Position numbers and translations under genes: made by a program | Assembly (NCBI GenBank): GCA_003255025.1 | Contig: QANY01004770.1 | Span: 1,039,790-1,103,789, forward strand | Origin: Datisca glomerata | Taxonomy: Eukaryota > Streptophyta > Magnoliopsida > Cucurbitales > Datiscaceae | Direction of reading: 5' to 3' | DNA: 64,000 nucleotides | Part shown: in pieces, positions 47,928 through 58,664 of the stretch | How the letters are laid out: every line of letters starts with the position of its first letter | Numbering within the stretch: the first letter of the stretch is position 1 | Notes under the pieces: generated by a model | Databases searched by the model: none | The model's input: the letters and a program-made list of their open reading frames with translations, nothing else | Told to the model about the DNA's origin: nothing

Positions 47928-49340
47928 ATGGCAGACATAAAAGGGATTGATCCATCCATCTGCATGCATAAGATGTTACTAGAAGAAGGCTATAACAATT
48001 CAATCGAGCAACAGAGGAAGCTGAACCCGATTATGAAGCAAGTGGTCAAAAAGGACATAATCAACTGGTTGGATGCAGGCATAATATATCCAATCTCTAA
48101 CAATGCATGGGTCAATCTAGTTCAATGTGTGACAAAGAAAGGTGGAGTCACAGTAATAGTAAATGAAACAATGAGCTGATTCCAACAAGAACAGTAACTG
48201 GATTGAGGGTGTATATGGACTACAAAAAATTGAATAAAGCCACAAGAAAATATCATTTTCCCCAACATTTTATTGACCAGATGCTTGATAGACTGGCTGG
48301 GAAGGAGTACTATTACTTCCTGAATGGTTACTCGCTGTATAATCAAATTACCATAGCTCCAGATGACAGAGAAAAGACCACCTTCACTGGCGCGTTTAAA
48401 ACATGTTCCTTCAGAAGAATTCCTTTTGGCCTCCACAATGCTCCAGCAACTTTTTGGAGGTGCATGATGACCATCTTCACAGATATTGTAGAGCACACAT
48501 TAGAGGTATTTATGGATGATTTTTCTGTCTTTGGAGAATCATACTTAAAATGTCTGTCTAATCTTGAGAAAGTACTTGAAAGATGTGAAGAGACCAATTT
48601 AGTCTTAAACTAAGAAAAATGTCACTTCATGGTTCAGGAAGGTAGAGTTTTAGGGCATAGAGTCTCATTAAAGGGAATAGTAGTGGATAAATATAAAATT
48701 GATGCCATTCATAAGCTCTCTGTCCCTAGCTCAGTAAAAGGAATTAGAAGTTTTTTAGGACATGTAGGTTTTTTAGAAGATTTATAAGGGATTTTTCTGA
48801 AATTTCAAAACTTTTATGCGTGCCCTTACAAAATAAGCGAACTTTTGATTTTGCTGACGAATGCATGAATGCCTTTCTTGAGCTAAAAAAGCATTAGTTA
48901 CAGCACATGTTATAGTAGCACCTGACTGAGAGCTGCCATTTTAGCTCATGTACGATGCTAGTGATTATGTTGTAGAAGCAGTGCTAGGGCAAAGGAAAGT
49001 TAAAGTTTTCCATTCCATTTACTATGCAAGTATAACTCTGTCCAAGGCTCAATTTAATTATACTACTACTGAGAAAGAACTTTGACTGTTTCTTTTACAT
49101 TTGAAAAATTTAGAGCATATTTAATTGGTGTAAAAGTAACTATTTTCACTGGTCACTTTGAAATTAAATATCTAATATCTAAAAAGGATGCCAAGCCTCA
49201 TTATCAGGTGGATCTTGTTGTTACAAGAGTTTGACGTAGAGATTAAAAACAAAAAGGGAGTTAAGAATCAGGTAGCAGATCACCTATCTAGATTGGAAAA
49301 TGGAGAGAAAGGTGTATTGAAACCAGTTATAGCATAAACT
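47928..49340 (+). pseudogene. Athila reverse transcriptase and RNase H
   Basis: The block at 47928-48170 reads IDPSICMHKMLLEEG, KDIINWLDAGIIYPISNNAW and VQCVTKKGGVTV, the front of the reverse transcriptase. From 48203 comes YMDYKKLNKATRKYHFP, FIDQMLDRLAGKEYYYFLNG, FRRIPFGLHNAPATF and the catalytic FMDDFSVFG (about 48510-48536). The connection domain shows EGRVLGHRVSLKGI and IRSFLGHVGF. RNase H at 48945-49300 includes MYDASDYVVEAVLGQRK, FNYTTTEKEL and NQVADHLSRLENGE. Frames change at several points and stops are frequent. Confidence 0.85.
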
Positions 49341-49379
49341 TTCCCCTGGTGAGTAGTCGCTAGCAGTTTCAACAGCTAA

Positions 49380-50640
49380 AGATCCCTGGTTTGCGAACAT
49401 AGCTAATTACCTTGCCAGTGGTGTTATACCATAAGATCTGAATTCACAAGGACTGAAAAGATTCTTTCAACATTTGAAATTTTACTATTCAGATGGTCCA
49501 TACCTTTACAAGCAGGGCCCTGATCAAATGTTAAGGAAGTGTGTCTTTGAGGAAGAGATCCATAGCATACTACAATAGTGCCACTCCTCACCCTATGGAG
49601 GACACTTTGGAGGGATGAGAGTAGCTGTTAAGGTGCTTCAGTTCAGATATTTTTGGCCTTCGATATTTAAAGATGATCATGGGATAGCTACAAAATATGA
49701 TAGATGTCAAAGAACAGGAAACATATCTCAAAAATAGGATATGCCTCTCAACAACATTGTAGAGGTTGAGTTTTTTTACGTGTGGGGCATAGACTTCATA
49801 AGGTCGTTCCCACCATCTTTTTGAAATCTCTACATACTTGTCACAGTGGATTATGTATCAAAGTGGGTTGAAGCTACAGCTTTGCCAACGAACGATGCCA
49901 AAGTGGTAGTCAAGTTCCTTTATAAGAACATCTTCACTAGATTAGGGACACCTAGAGCTATTATTAGTTATGAGAAAACACGCTTTTACAATAAGCTGTT
50001 AGGAGGATTGTTGGGCAAGTAAGGGGTAAAACATAAATTTGCTACATCATATCACCCCTAAACCAGTGACCAAGTAGAGCTCTTAAACAGGTTGATAAAA
50101 GGATTCTTGAAAAATTGGTAAACCCAAGTAGAAACGACTAGTCCATCAGACTAGATGATGCTTTATGGGAATATAGGATGACATATAAGACACCTTTAAA
50201 GATGTCCCCCTCTATGTTGGTGTTTGGTAAAGCCTGGCACTTACCTCTAGAGCTATAGCAGAAGGCTTTCTCAACCACTAAAAAGCTGAATTTAGATTTG
50301 GAGGATGCTTGAGACAAGAGAGCATTGCAATTAAATGAGTTTGAAGAATTCAGGATGTTTTCTTATAAGAATGCCAAGATTAAAATAAATAAATGGGAGG
50401 ATAAGAGAATTATGAGCAGAGGGCTTAAGCCAGGAGAGAAAGTCTTGTTATTCAACTGGCTAAAGCTATTTCCAGAAAAATTGAAGTCTAGATGGTCTGG
50501 ACCCTTTAAATTGATCAAAGGCTATCCCCATGGAGTTGTAAATATGCTTGATAAAGTAATCTTTCTCGATAAAGTCGGTTGATTAGGATCATTAAAAGAT
50601 TGGAAAATAATTCAAAGTGAATTGCTAAAGGGTTAAGCAA
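49380..50640 (+). pseudogene. Athila integrase
   Basis: The zinc-binding end gives CHSSPYGGHFGGMRVAVKVL and YDRCQRTGNIS. The core gives VWGIDFIRSFPPS, then [34 protein letters not shown] and a final EL-containing block near 50075 (DQVELLNRLIKGFLKNW). The C-terminal part is open at 50325-50582 (LKPGEKVLLFNWLKLFPEKL, SRWSGPFKLIKGYPHGVV). Stops in several places, including TAG at 49576 and 49735, interrupt it. Confidence 0.85.
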
Positions 50641-51410
50641 TATTGGGAGAATGTGGTTGACTATGTCAATACCTCAATTCAACTCGGTAATCCATGATGC
50701 TAAAGGCCCAAGTCAGGATGAGGACCATAACTCAAGTGTTTTTGGGAGGCAAACCAAGGAGAATTTTAGATTCAGTTTTTTTGTTTATTTCAATTTATTT
50801 TATTTTCATAGTTTTATTACTTAATTAGGTTAAACTAATGTATATTAGTTTATAGATTTCCTTCATTCTAGTTCAGGTACTAATATTTCCTCTTTTAAGT
50901 AAAAATCTTTGTCATAACGATAGAATCATTTTTATATGGTAATATATTGTGGAGAATGCTCATTATTATCATAAGATCCTACCCCTAAAAAGGCTTTGTA
51001 TAGATTATTGTACATGATCAACCAATGAGTGGGGCCCACTGACTGGACAGTTGGCAGAAGGGAAAGCGTTTATTGGTCAATTGATTACGTCAATGCTAGA
51101 AGGAGATGTTACGTAATCAAATGCGCCAGCTCAACGGATTTTCTATCCAATTTTTGTGCCTAAAAGCAAACCAATATATAAAATCCCAAAAATTTGTAAT
51201 TTTCCACCCAAAATATCTGCAACAGAAATATCCTCTCACATGATCAAACGGCTAGGGAAGAAGGGGGTTGTGTGCTTTAAAATATGAAAAGTCCTTACCC
51301 TACCTCTTATGAAAACTTGTCAATTCAAAAATCTTTCTCCTTCAACCCTAAGTAAACCATTATTTTCCCCCACACTCTTTCTTGAACCCATATTCTCTTT
51401 CTCTCAAAAT
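50641..51410 (+). other. Athila spacer between integrase and the extra ORF
   Basis: Non-coding AT-rich sequence of about 770 bases, as Athila elements usually carry between pol and the third ORF. No coding motif was recognised. Confidence 0.5.
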
Positions 51411-52150
51411 GTCTTCTTCAAAATCAGCCCAACCTAGGGTGAAAAACAAAGCTAAGTGTTTCTCAGATGTTGAGAGGTTCTCAGATGGAGGAAATCTAAA
51501 GAAGTTTCATGAAGAAAAAGGATTAGATTGAGCCCACACCATCTTTGGGGCTACCAAATGATATAGCAGAAATTATCAAGCAGCGAAAATGGGAGAAGCT
51601 ATGTAATCACTATGACACCATCTTAGTCCCATTGGTAAGAGAGTTCTATGCGAACTAGAACTCCAAGAAATCCAAGGTAATTTTAAGAGGTAAAGAAGTT
51701 GGCGTAGCATCTACGCATTCAAATCATATTTTTTATCTAGAGGACTTCAACGACGAATATTATATTATAGTTGCCAATATTAGTGACCTTGTTTTGGATG
51801 AAATGTTGTAAGATTTAACTATGCCAGGCACCAAGTGGCATAATGTTTCTGCTAAGGGGGTAAAAACGTGTTTGAGGACTGCCTTGATACCCCGAGTCAA
51901 AATATGGTACCACTTTATTCGTACCTCTCTCATCCCACCCACATGTATTCAAATGGTAACACAAGAAAGATTGATTCCGTTACACTCAATTCTTTTTTGT
52001 AAGACCGTTAAAATGACTGGTTCTTTATTTATGGGAAAAATTATGTTGAGAGAAATTAAGCTTTGTGCCTTTAAAAAGACCGGTTCTTTTATTTTTCCCG
52101 TGCCTCATTTTTTAGGCTTTGTGTTGCTAATTCTATTCGCCAAACTAAGG
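51411..52150 (+). pseudogene. Athila extra ORF (putative plant transposon protein domain)
   Basis: It begins MSSSKSAQPRVKNKAKCFSD. After a stop, other frames give WEKLCNHYDTILVPLVREFY and, at 51821-52153, MPGTKWHNVSAKGVKTCL, IWYHFIRTSLIPPT, and SLFMGKIMLREIKLC. This order fits the domain called putative plant transposon protein, found in the third ORF of Athila and related elements and sometimes described as envelope-like; I do not claim any such activity. Frames shift and stops are common. Confidence 0.7.
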
Positions 52151-55100
52151 GTCTGAAAGAGTCTACTGAATGTTCATGAAAGCCAGCCCTTTCGTCCTAA
52201 TCTCATCTACTGAAAAGGGGGTCAGGCGTAGCGCGTTCTTTTTTGGGACACGTAGTCCCGTACAGACGCATCATTAAACATTTTGTGAGGTGCGGAATGG
52301 AATCATTGCAGAAGAAAGGTATAATGATTGGGGACTGGAAGAGGATTGAGCCTTTAAGCATGGAGATGAGTGTCTGTCGTCAGCCTCAATCCTTCAGTTT
52401 CTGGATTGGAATAAGGAGTTCATGTTCATACTGACGTAACACTCTATGCCATTGAATGTATGTTGGTGCAGGAATGGCCACTTCATCACCCCATCTACTT
52501 TGCAAATAGGTGACTTTTCGCTTGGGAATTATACAACCACCGAACCTTCTTTATCATGATCTGACCCACACCTAAGACCCAAGATTGATCACGAGAGATG
52601 CACATGACAACGTACCAAAATGAAGAACATGATGAGTTTATATTCTTTAGATTCTACTATCAAGCAGATAGTGACGATGAAAAAAAAGCATAAGCTAGCT
52701 CGTTCATGCTCTCGTCTTTCCTGCTGCCATCTTCAGGCGGATCTCTTAAATCTTCCATGCAACCCATGTAGTTATTTATTGGTGCCTTTTCTTCCCGCGA
52801 CTTCTTTGACTATAGCTCTGTCGCTATCCCTGCTATTGCTTATGGACAAAATCAATAGAAAAACAATTAGATAAAATGCTTATACTCCTTCCGTTGGGGG
52901 AACCGGGTATTCAATGGGCTTTGAATCCGGATATTTACCCCTTTACGGAATTAAAACTAAGATTCAAGGATTTTTGCTGACTTAGGCGGGTAGTCCTTCT
53001 TAGTCAAGCTTTGGCTCCTGAACGGGAGTTGGATCCATCAAAAGGGAAACTGATTCTCAATCGCAATTCGTATTTAATTAAAGTGGTTTTATTTTCATAT
53101 ATGGTCGAGATAGTGCTATTACCTTTGACTGGGTCATTAATGCATCAATTGAGTCAACTTAATCTTCTATTTTTTTAGAAGTTGGTTGGCCTTGATGTAT
53201 CTTTATTATTTTGCAGTTCCCACCTCCGTCTGTATTGCGTCTTTGCTTCAATCTGGGTCAACGAAGTCAACTACCTTTCCTGCCGTCAAAGGAACCTGTG
53301 CCTTTGCTATTGGTGCTACTTCAATGTATTATGGGTAAATTTTGACTAGAATAGGAAGGGATTCCAGGATGATTAAGTTCTAACGGGATCTGTCTTTGCT
53401 TGTGTCTCCACATGTGCCCATGCCTATACCTCAAGTAAATAAGCTTTTGAAATGATGGGACGATTGATGGAGTTATGGAATTGTATTAGGTCGAAATTTC
53501 ATTGTTAGTGTGGTACCTCTAGGGTTGGCTGCTCTCGACCCCTAAGGAGAGGTAAATGAATGCTCTTCGAATTGGTACTTAAACCTTAGTCAGTTCCTGC
53601 CACCTATGCTGCTTCTCCTGCTGATAGATGATCAACGAACACTAGTGCTTTTGTTGTTGTCTCTGCCACAACAGCCTCTTCTGGTTCGTTTGGATGCTCC
53701 AACGCCTGCTTCAACCGGCGTATACAAGATCAATTTCAATTGAAAAGACTGAAAATGGAATGGAAATTACCGAAACCCCGTGCCAACATTTCATTCAATG
53801 TTTGATCGTCCAGCGAATGCTCGTTCTATTGTCATACAACATTGGAAGCATTTCTTTAATAGGGGAAAGAAGATAGAACGAACTTGATCAAATAAAGAAA
53901 ATAGAAATCATCATATTTTGCACTAACTTGATGGAATGCATATATGAGGAACCATGACATTTCTGGGTTGTCACAGAAAAAGTTTAAAACTAGAATTCGC
54001 AAGGAATTCTATCCCATTGGCTTTGAGGAAGACTAGTAGATTCGATGGCAGTGAGCCAGGAAAAAGGGCCAAATTGTACAAGAATACCCCATTAAAATAT
54101 TAAACAAAGGGTACAACAAGCAAGCTATTATTCTGGGGATCTCCATTGAGGAGCATCAAACCCTAATGAAAGATCTCTCCCCATTAGCAAGAGGTAATCA
54201 TTTTCAAGCCACTACCAATAAGGGATCTCCTACTGATCGATATGAAAGTGTGTTCTTCCAGTTGGCATTTATTAGTCTGGTTGGGAAGGAGCACCTGGTT
54301 GATATTCCAACAAAAGAGTTGTTCAGCGAATGTCTCAACCTGTGCATCTAGTATTTACACACTCTACTTCAAGATGTAAATCACTTAAACTACCCATGTA
54401 TTAATGAAAGAATCTAATTTTGGACTTTGACCTTGCGAGCACCCACTAAAAATAGGGAGGGCTACTTCTTATATCACCGATCTCCAGGACCGCAAAAAAG
54501 ATGGAATTTTCTGTCTTCTTAGTCGGCGTAAGACCTTCATCCGGCAACAAAAAGCTGTCTCTTGGAGCAGCTCAAACTTATTTCGGGTATGAAGAAGCGA
54601 GAGCATACATGGAGGAGAACCCTACTTGCCTTTGTATGCCAAGTCACTGGATCGGCGAAACGGATTCTCCCAAGGTTGAGCTTTCAAAGCGGGATCATTC
54701 CAACGCGCCCATGCCTTACTACTTAATCAGAGGCGAGTGAAATCACCTATGGAACCATTCAATATTAATAGCCTTTCAATCCTATTCGGATCTTGCAAGA
54801 CTGGAATATGAAACAAAAGTCATCCTAAAATATGCTAGGAGCTTGTTCCCAACATATCCTAACCAAACATTTGACTATTTTGTCGAGCGGAAAGCTAATT
54901 CGTTGGGCGGAATCAGCAGAGAAAAGAAAGAGAACACTCACTAACTTTGACTGCTGATTTCATTCAAAAGCGAAGGAAGAAAGTTACTCAACCAAAACAA
55001 ACATCAAGTTTCAGCTAGCTTTAACTTGAAATTGTGAAAAGAATGAACCACTATGTAAGTAAACCTTAGCTAGCCCGTAGGTCCATAAAGGAAGTGAAAC

Positions 55101-55775
55101 GAAGTCAAAGTTTGATTTTACTAAATAGGCGAGAAAAGCCCTATTAGTCAAGTTCCTCTAGGTAGTTTACTTACGTAGTGCTTGCGCCAAGGACGGATAA
55201 TTAGAATACCATCTAGAAGACCCGGTCGAGTGGTAGAAGAAGCTTGGGCTTGTTAGGAATTGATAGTCTTTGTCTGGACATACGATTCACAACCATTCAG
55301 GAAGAGGAGAGATCAACGATAGAGCTACTAGCTACTAGGAAAGGAAAGGACAAGACCACATTTCGTACATTTCTACTGGTCCATACATTCGAATAGTAAA
55401 CGAAAGACCATGAGAGTGGATCTCGAAAGCATTTCCAACAGGGTTGACGGCCGCGTGGCCCTCATTCAGTTGGAAGTAAGAAATCAATCTCAGCACGACC
55501 GATGACTTAGTCTCCTTCTTCACTTTGACTCCACCACTTAACCACTTAGAAAAGATCTGATAGATAGCAGCTACCTAAGGCACTTTTAAGCCCTCCACCA
55601 ATCACGGTCTTTCATCTAGTACTATGTTCTCCAAGCTTAACTAATAGAGTTGGCAGGCCTTTTAGAGAGCAGTAGAATGAAGGGTTAGCTCTGCCTTGTT
55701 GTGACAGGGGGTGAGAGGAACTGCTAAGAAATGTCTTAGTTGGTTGATGGGTGATCGATTAGGTCAGTAAAAAAA
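52151..55775. other. Inserted block, probably organellar (mitochondrial) DNA with gypsy scraps
   Basis: From about 52150 the composition changes visibly: fewer A/T runs, more GAAAG, CTTTG and GGGAGT-type text, as in plant mitochondrial intergenic DNA (for example AGGCGAGAAAAGCCCTATTA at 55129, and GGGAACCGGGTATTCAATGG at 52898). Two retroelement scraps are embedded: an RNase H piece near 52340-52510 (SASILQFLDWNKEFMF, then HPIYFANR) and a gag piece near 54005-54165 (FYPIGFEED, then ILGISIEEHQTLMK). Plant mitochondrial genomes often contain such scraps. I did not recognise any mitochondrial gene. Open frames here (such as 54501-54740) have no clear family. Confidence 0.45.
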
Positions 55776-56092
55776 GTATAGCAACTGAAATAGTATTAAT
55801 CTAGATAAAGTAAATCATAAAGAAACTAACCATACTAGCCCTTACTCTTATTGAATACCTCTTTGATATTTATCGGTTTCTTGCTTTGCAATTGTCATTC
55901 TACTTTACTCTTTTTATATTATTAATTTCACTTTAGTTCTAATCATATCACCCAATCATTATTGTTATTATTATTTTCCTTGCAAATTAGTTCTGTTTTG
56001 GTCAAATATATTGCATATTCACTTAGTCTCTGTAGAGATCGACACTTACTTATCACTTTATTCTTGTTAAACGATAGGTGCACTTGTGTATG
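55776..56092 (+). repeat. Athila 3' LTR stub
   Basis: From ATAGCAACTGAAATAGTATT to GTGCACTTGTGTAT this repeats the 3' end of the 5' LTR (44810-45083) with scattered changes and one added segment of about 45 bases (55850-55895). The first 1.1 kb of this LTR and its last dozen bases are missing. Confidence 0.85.
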
Positions 56093-56411
56093 ATACTCTA
56101 ATGGATGTCCTATAACTAAAGTTTACTATTGTTTTGACAAATATCTCCTTGAATGCGCTGTATTGTATTTACTATTGTTTCTTCTAATGTCAAATGAGAG
56201 AAATATCTTCTCTCTTTAAGTATAGATGAGTTCACGTAGCATCTATTAGACATACATCTTGAACATTAATTTTTTACTCCATCAAGTGACCTGTAAAAGT
56301 TATATTTATTCATTAACAAAGAAAATAATAAACTTTTATTTATGAAGAAACTACAAAATATTTTTCATAGTTTAAAGCAATTAAAAAACAAACAAAATAA
56401 AATATGAAATG

Positions 56412-57450
56412 TGAATTTAAGCAATGTGTGCACGGTCGAAGACATTATCTATGCTCTTTGTCGATTGCTCGAGAAAGTCAGAAATGTCCAAGTGAGCTAT
56501 ACCAAGTGAATTATTATGATCAGCAAATTCATTTATATCACTTTCCCTTTTTCCTTCATAGAAGCTTGGCATAGGTCACCTAAATGCTTAGGCATACAGC
56601 AGATATGCGATCAATGACCTTTCATGCAACGCATATAACAAACTTCTTCACAAATCTTGTAAGGCTATTATGATTATGAAGAAGTTTGTTATAGGTGTGG
56701 CAAGAAAGGTCACTGGTCACATATCTGCCTGTCGTATGCCTAAGCATTTAGTTGAATACCTTCTTCTTATTCTGTTAACCATATGATTTGCTATTATGAA
56801 TATGACCACTACGGTGTCGATTACTTCGACCATATCCACGCCCACGTTTAATAGATGATGTAACATTCACTTCAATGGTATTGAGCCAATTAGGCGAGAC
56901 TGGTGATTTTTCATCAAAAGCTCATTATTTTGCACAACAAGAAGTAAGCAAGATATTAATTTAGAGTATTTCTTTAACCCACGCTCTTGACATTGTTGTT
57001 GTAGAAGCATATTTGAGGCATGAAAAGTAGAATATTTCCTCGATAACATATATTCTCCAATAACATTTTATCCACATAATTTAATTTGGAGCTAATTCTG
57101 AATAATGCATAATTATACTCAGTAACTGGATTAAAATCTTGCAACTTCTGGTGCATCCATTTATAACAAGATTTTGGAAGTACTACCATTTTATGATGGT
57201 CATATATCTCCTTTAAACTCTTCTAGAGGTTAAGATGATATTTTACAATGAGATATTCAGTTTCAGTTCTTCATGTAAATGGTACCGGAAGAATATCATA
57301 GCTTATGCTCGATCTTACAGGGATGCTTGATTTCCTTCTTTAATCGTATTCCCCAAGTTCATGGCATCAAGGTGAATTTCTGCATCAAGAGTTCATGACA
57401 AATAATTTTACCCGAAATTTCGAGAGCTATAAACTCAAGATTTGACATTT
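56412..57450 (-). pseudogene. Copia C gag with zinc knuckle, containing an inverted duplication
   Basis: The minus-strand text from 57450 gives MSNLEFIALEISGK, then (57189-56974) KMVVLPKSCYKWMHQKLQDF-type sequence and, at 57049-56867, STFHASNMLLQQQCQERGLK, KYSKLISCLLLV and NELLMKNHQSR. This is a UBN2-type copia gag. Further left, after an inserted inverted segment, the knuckle appears (CYMRC...KGH...HICCMPKHL), then YEGKRESDINEFADHNNSLG, IAHLDISDF. Stops and small shifts break the frame. Confidence 0.75.
56577..56755. repeat. Inverted duplication of the gag zinc-knuckle region
   Basis: The left arm (56577-56662) encodes the knuckle on the minus strand. The right arm (56668-56755) encodes a second version on the plus strand: CYRCGKKGHWSHIC, then text matching the PKHLV segment. 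Shared strings, in inverse, include GAAGAAGTTTGTTATA and ATGCCTAAGCATTTAG. The arms are nearly adjacent, so an RNA would fold into a long hairpin. Confidence 0.85.
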
Positions 57451-58239
57451 CTAGATCTCTAATAATTGTATGTCAAAAGTAATAGCGTAATTAGAATAAA
57501 TAGAAACGTTAATGCAATAATACATTAATTTAAAATATAACGTTAGATGATTAAAAGGACTAAAGTTATAATTGAATAACTTAATCATGGCATATACTAA
57601 AATGCTTTCTTAAACCAACTTATCTTTAGACAATCATACATATAAGAACAACTCATGAATAATAACACGAACATATAGTTTTCATAGTATAAGTTTTCAA
57701 TTTTTATAATATTCACTACTAAAGTAGTGTTTTATAATTAATATCATAATTTATTCTATTAGCGCTTATCTAGTGTGCCATTGACAAGTTATACCAAACT
57801 TAAGAAAAAATAGTATTGTTTTAAATATTGAACATGAAAATAATCTACAATCGATAAAAGAACATATGTTAAACAATATAATTGAAAAAAAATTAATAAT
57901 ACTATATTTTCAAGACAAGATTATATTGTAAATTATTTTATAATAAGAGCTTATCTTTCATAAACAATATATAATGTAAGAACGCAAAGAAGTAATAAAT
58001 ATACTATTGGCAACAATACTAGATGAATACTTATAAACTACCTTTTATAAGTTATAGTTAATTACCAAATATATAATAAAAAAAATTGTTATCTTAGATT
58101 TTAGTCACTTATCAAGCATAAAATCAAACAAGATTTTTATCTAAGATTTACAAAACATTAAAGACATAAGAGAATAGTCAACGATAAATTTTTACCTTAA
58201 CAAAAAACGGTGGTTAAAGTTTCATGCTGATAACGTGTT

Positions 58240-58640
58240 ATAAAATATAAGACTAGTAAAAGATACATGAAATAAATTAGTTTAAGAAAAAAGAAGAAGA
58301 AGAAGAAGAAGAAGAAGAAGAAGAAGAAGAAGAAGAAGAAGAAGAAGAAGAAGAAGAAGACCAGTTATTTCTCTTAATTTTATTCATGGTCAATCTCTTC
58401 TTTTGTAGGCAACATAGGAGAAACCTATAAGAATGAAACTTGTGATATTTATTTTGGAGTTTAACTTATAAAGTAAATAGGAGAATTAAGAATGGGAGAG
58501 TTAGGAATGGGGAGAATTAGAAATGGGAAGAATTAAGAATGGTAACATCTAACTCATGCATATTTATCACACTGATGATCATTTATTATATGTTGGTGGT
58601 TTTTAAACGATGTGAAACCTTCCTTTGATTAAGCTAGTAG
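58240..58640 (-). repeat. Probable 5' LTR of copia C (approximate limits)
   Basis: On the minus strand the sequence just before TTATCAGCATGAAACTTT ends ...TATAACACG, the usual junction between LTR and primer-binding site in this copia group. The far end includes GGTTTCACATCGTTTAAAAA, wording frequent near LTR starts. There is no second copy in the window, so the limits are not proven. Confidence 0.4.
58291..58360. repeat. (AAG)n microsatellite, about 23 units
   Basis: An uninterrupted run of about 70 bases of AAG. It lies inside the probable copia C LTR. Long perfect runs like this are usually length-variable between individuals. Confidence 0.95.
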
Positions 58641-58645
58641 AAAAT

Positions 58646-58662
58646 CACGTGCTTCGCACGTG
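58646..58662. repeat. Perfect short hairpin CACGTGC-TTC-GCACGTG
   Basis: Seven-base stems with a three-base loop, each arm holding a CACGTG G-box. It sits just outside the probable copia C LTR edge. It may be the terminus of another repeat family or part of a binding site. Confidence 0.6.
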
Positions 58663-58664
58663 TT

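Larger units (their letters stand above)
43696..56092 (+). mobile_element. Athila-type Ty3/gypsy retrotransposon (degenerate, interrupted)
   Basis: It starts TGATAACTCTAGAAAATAG, the usual Athila LTR start, and follows the plan: LTR, PBS, gag with CCHC knuckle, protease, reverse transcriptase (FMDDFSVFG), RNase H, integrase, a spacer and an extra ORF typical of the lineage. The 5' LTR is about 1.4 kb. Only the last 320 bases of the 3' LTR remain (55776-56092). About 3.6 kb of different DNA lies between the extra ORF and that LTR stub. All reading frames are broken. Confidence 0.88.
56093..58640 (-). mobile_element. Copia family C, 5' half with LTR
   Basis: On the minus strand, reading leftward from about 58640: a probable LTR, a leader beginning TTATCAGCATGAAAC, gag, and then text resembling the region before integrase (LDGVKN, LKERRYFSHLTLEETIVNTI) at 56100-56290. 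It ends where the Athila element begins. The 3' half of the same orientation lies on the other side of Athila at 41949-43690. The integrase core is missing from both halves. Confidence 0.65.

Noticed and set aside
54501..54740. 79-codon open frame with a normal ATG
   Set aside because: Not recognised as any family; it lies in the probable organellar block and may be chance in less AT-rich DNA.
55335..55523. 62-codon minus-strand frame
   Set aside because: No recognised family, and it lies in the same foreign block.
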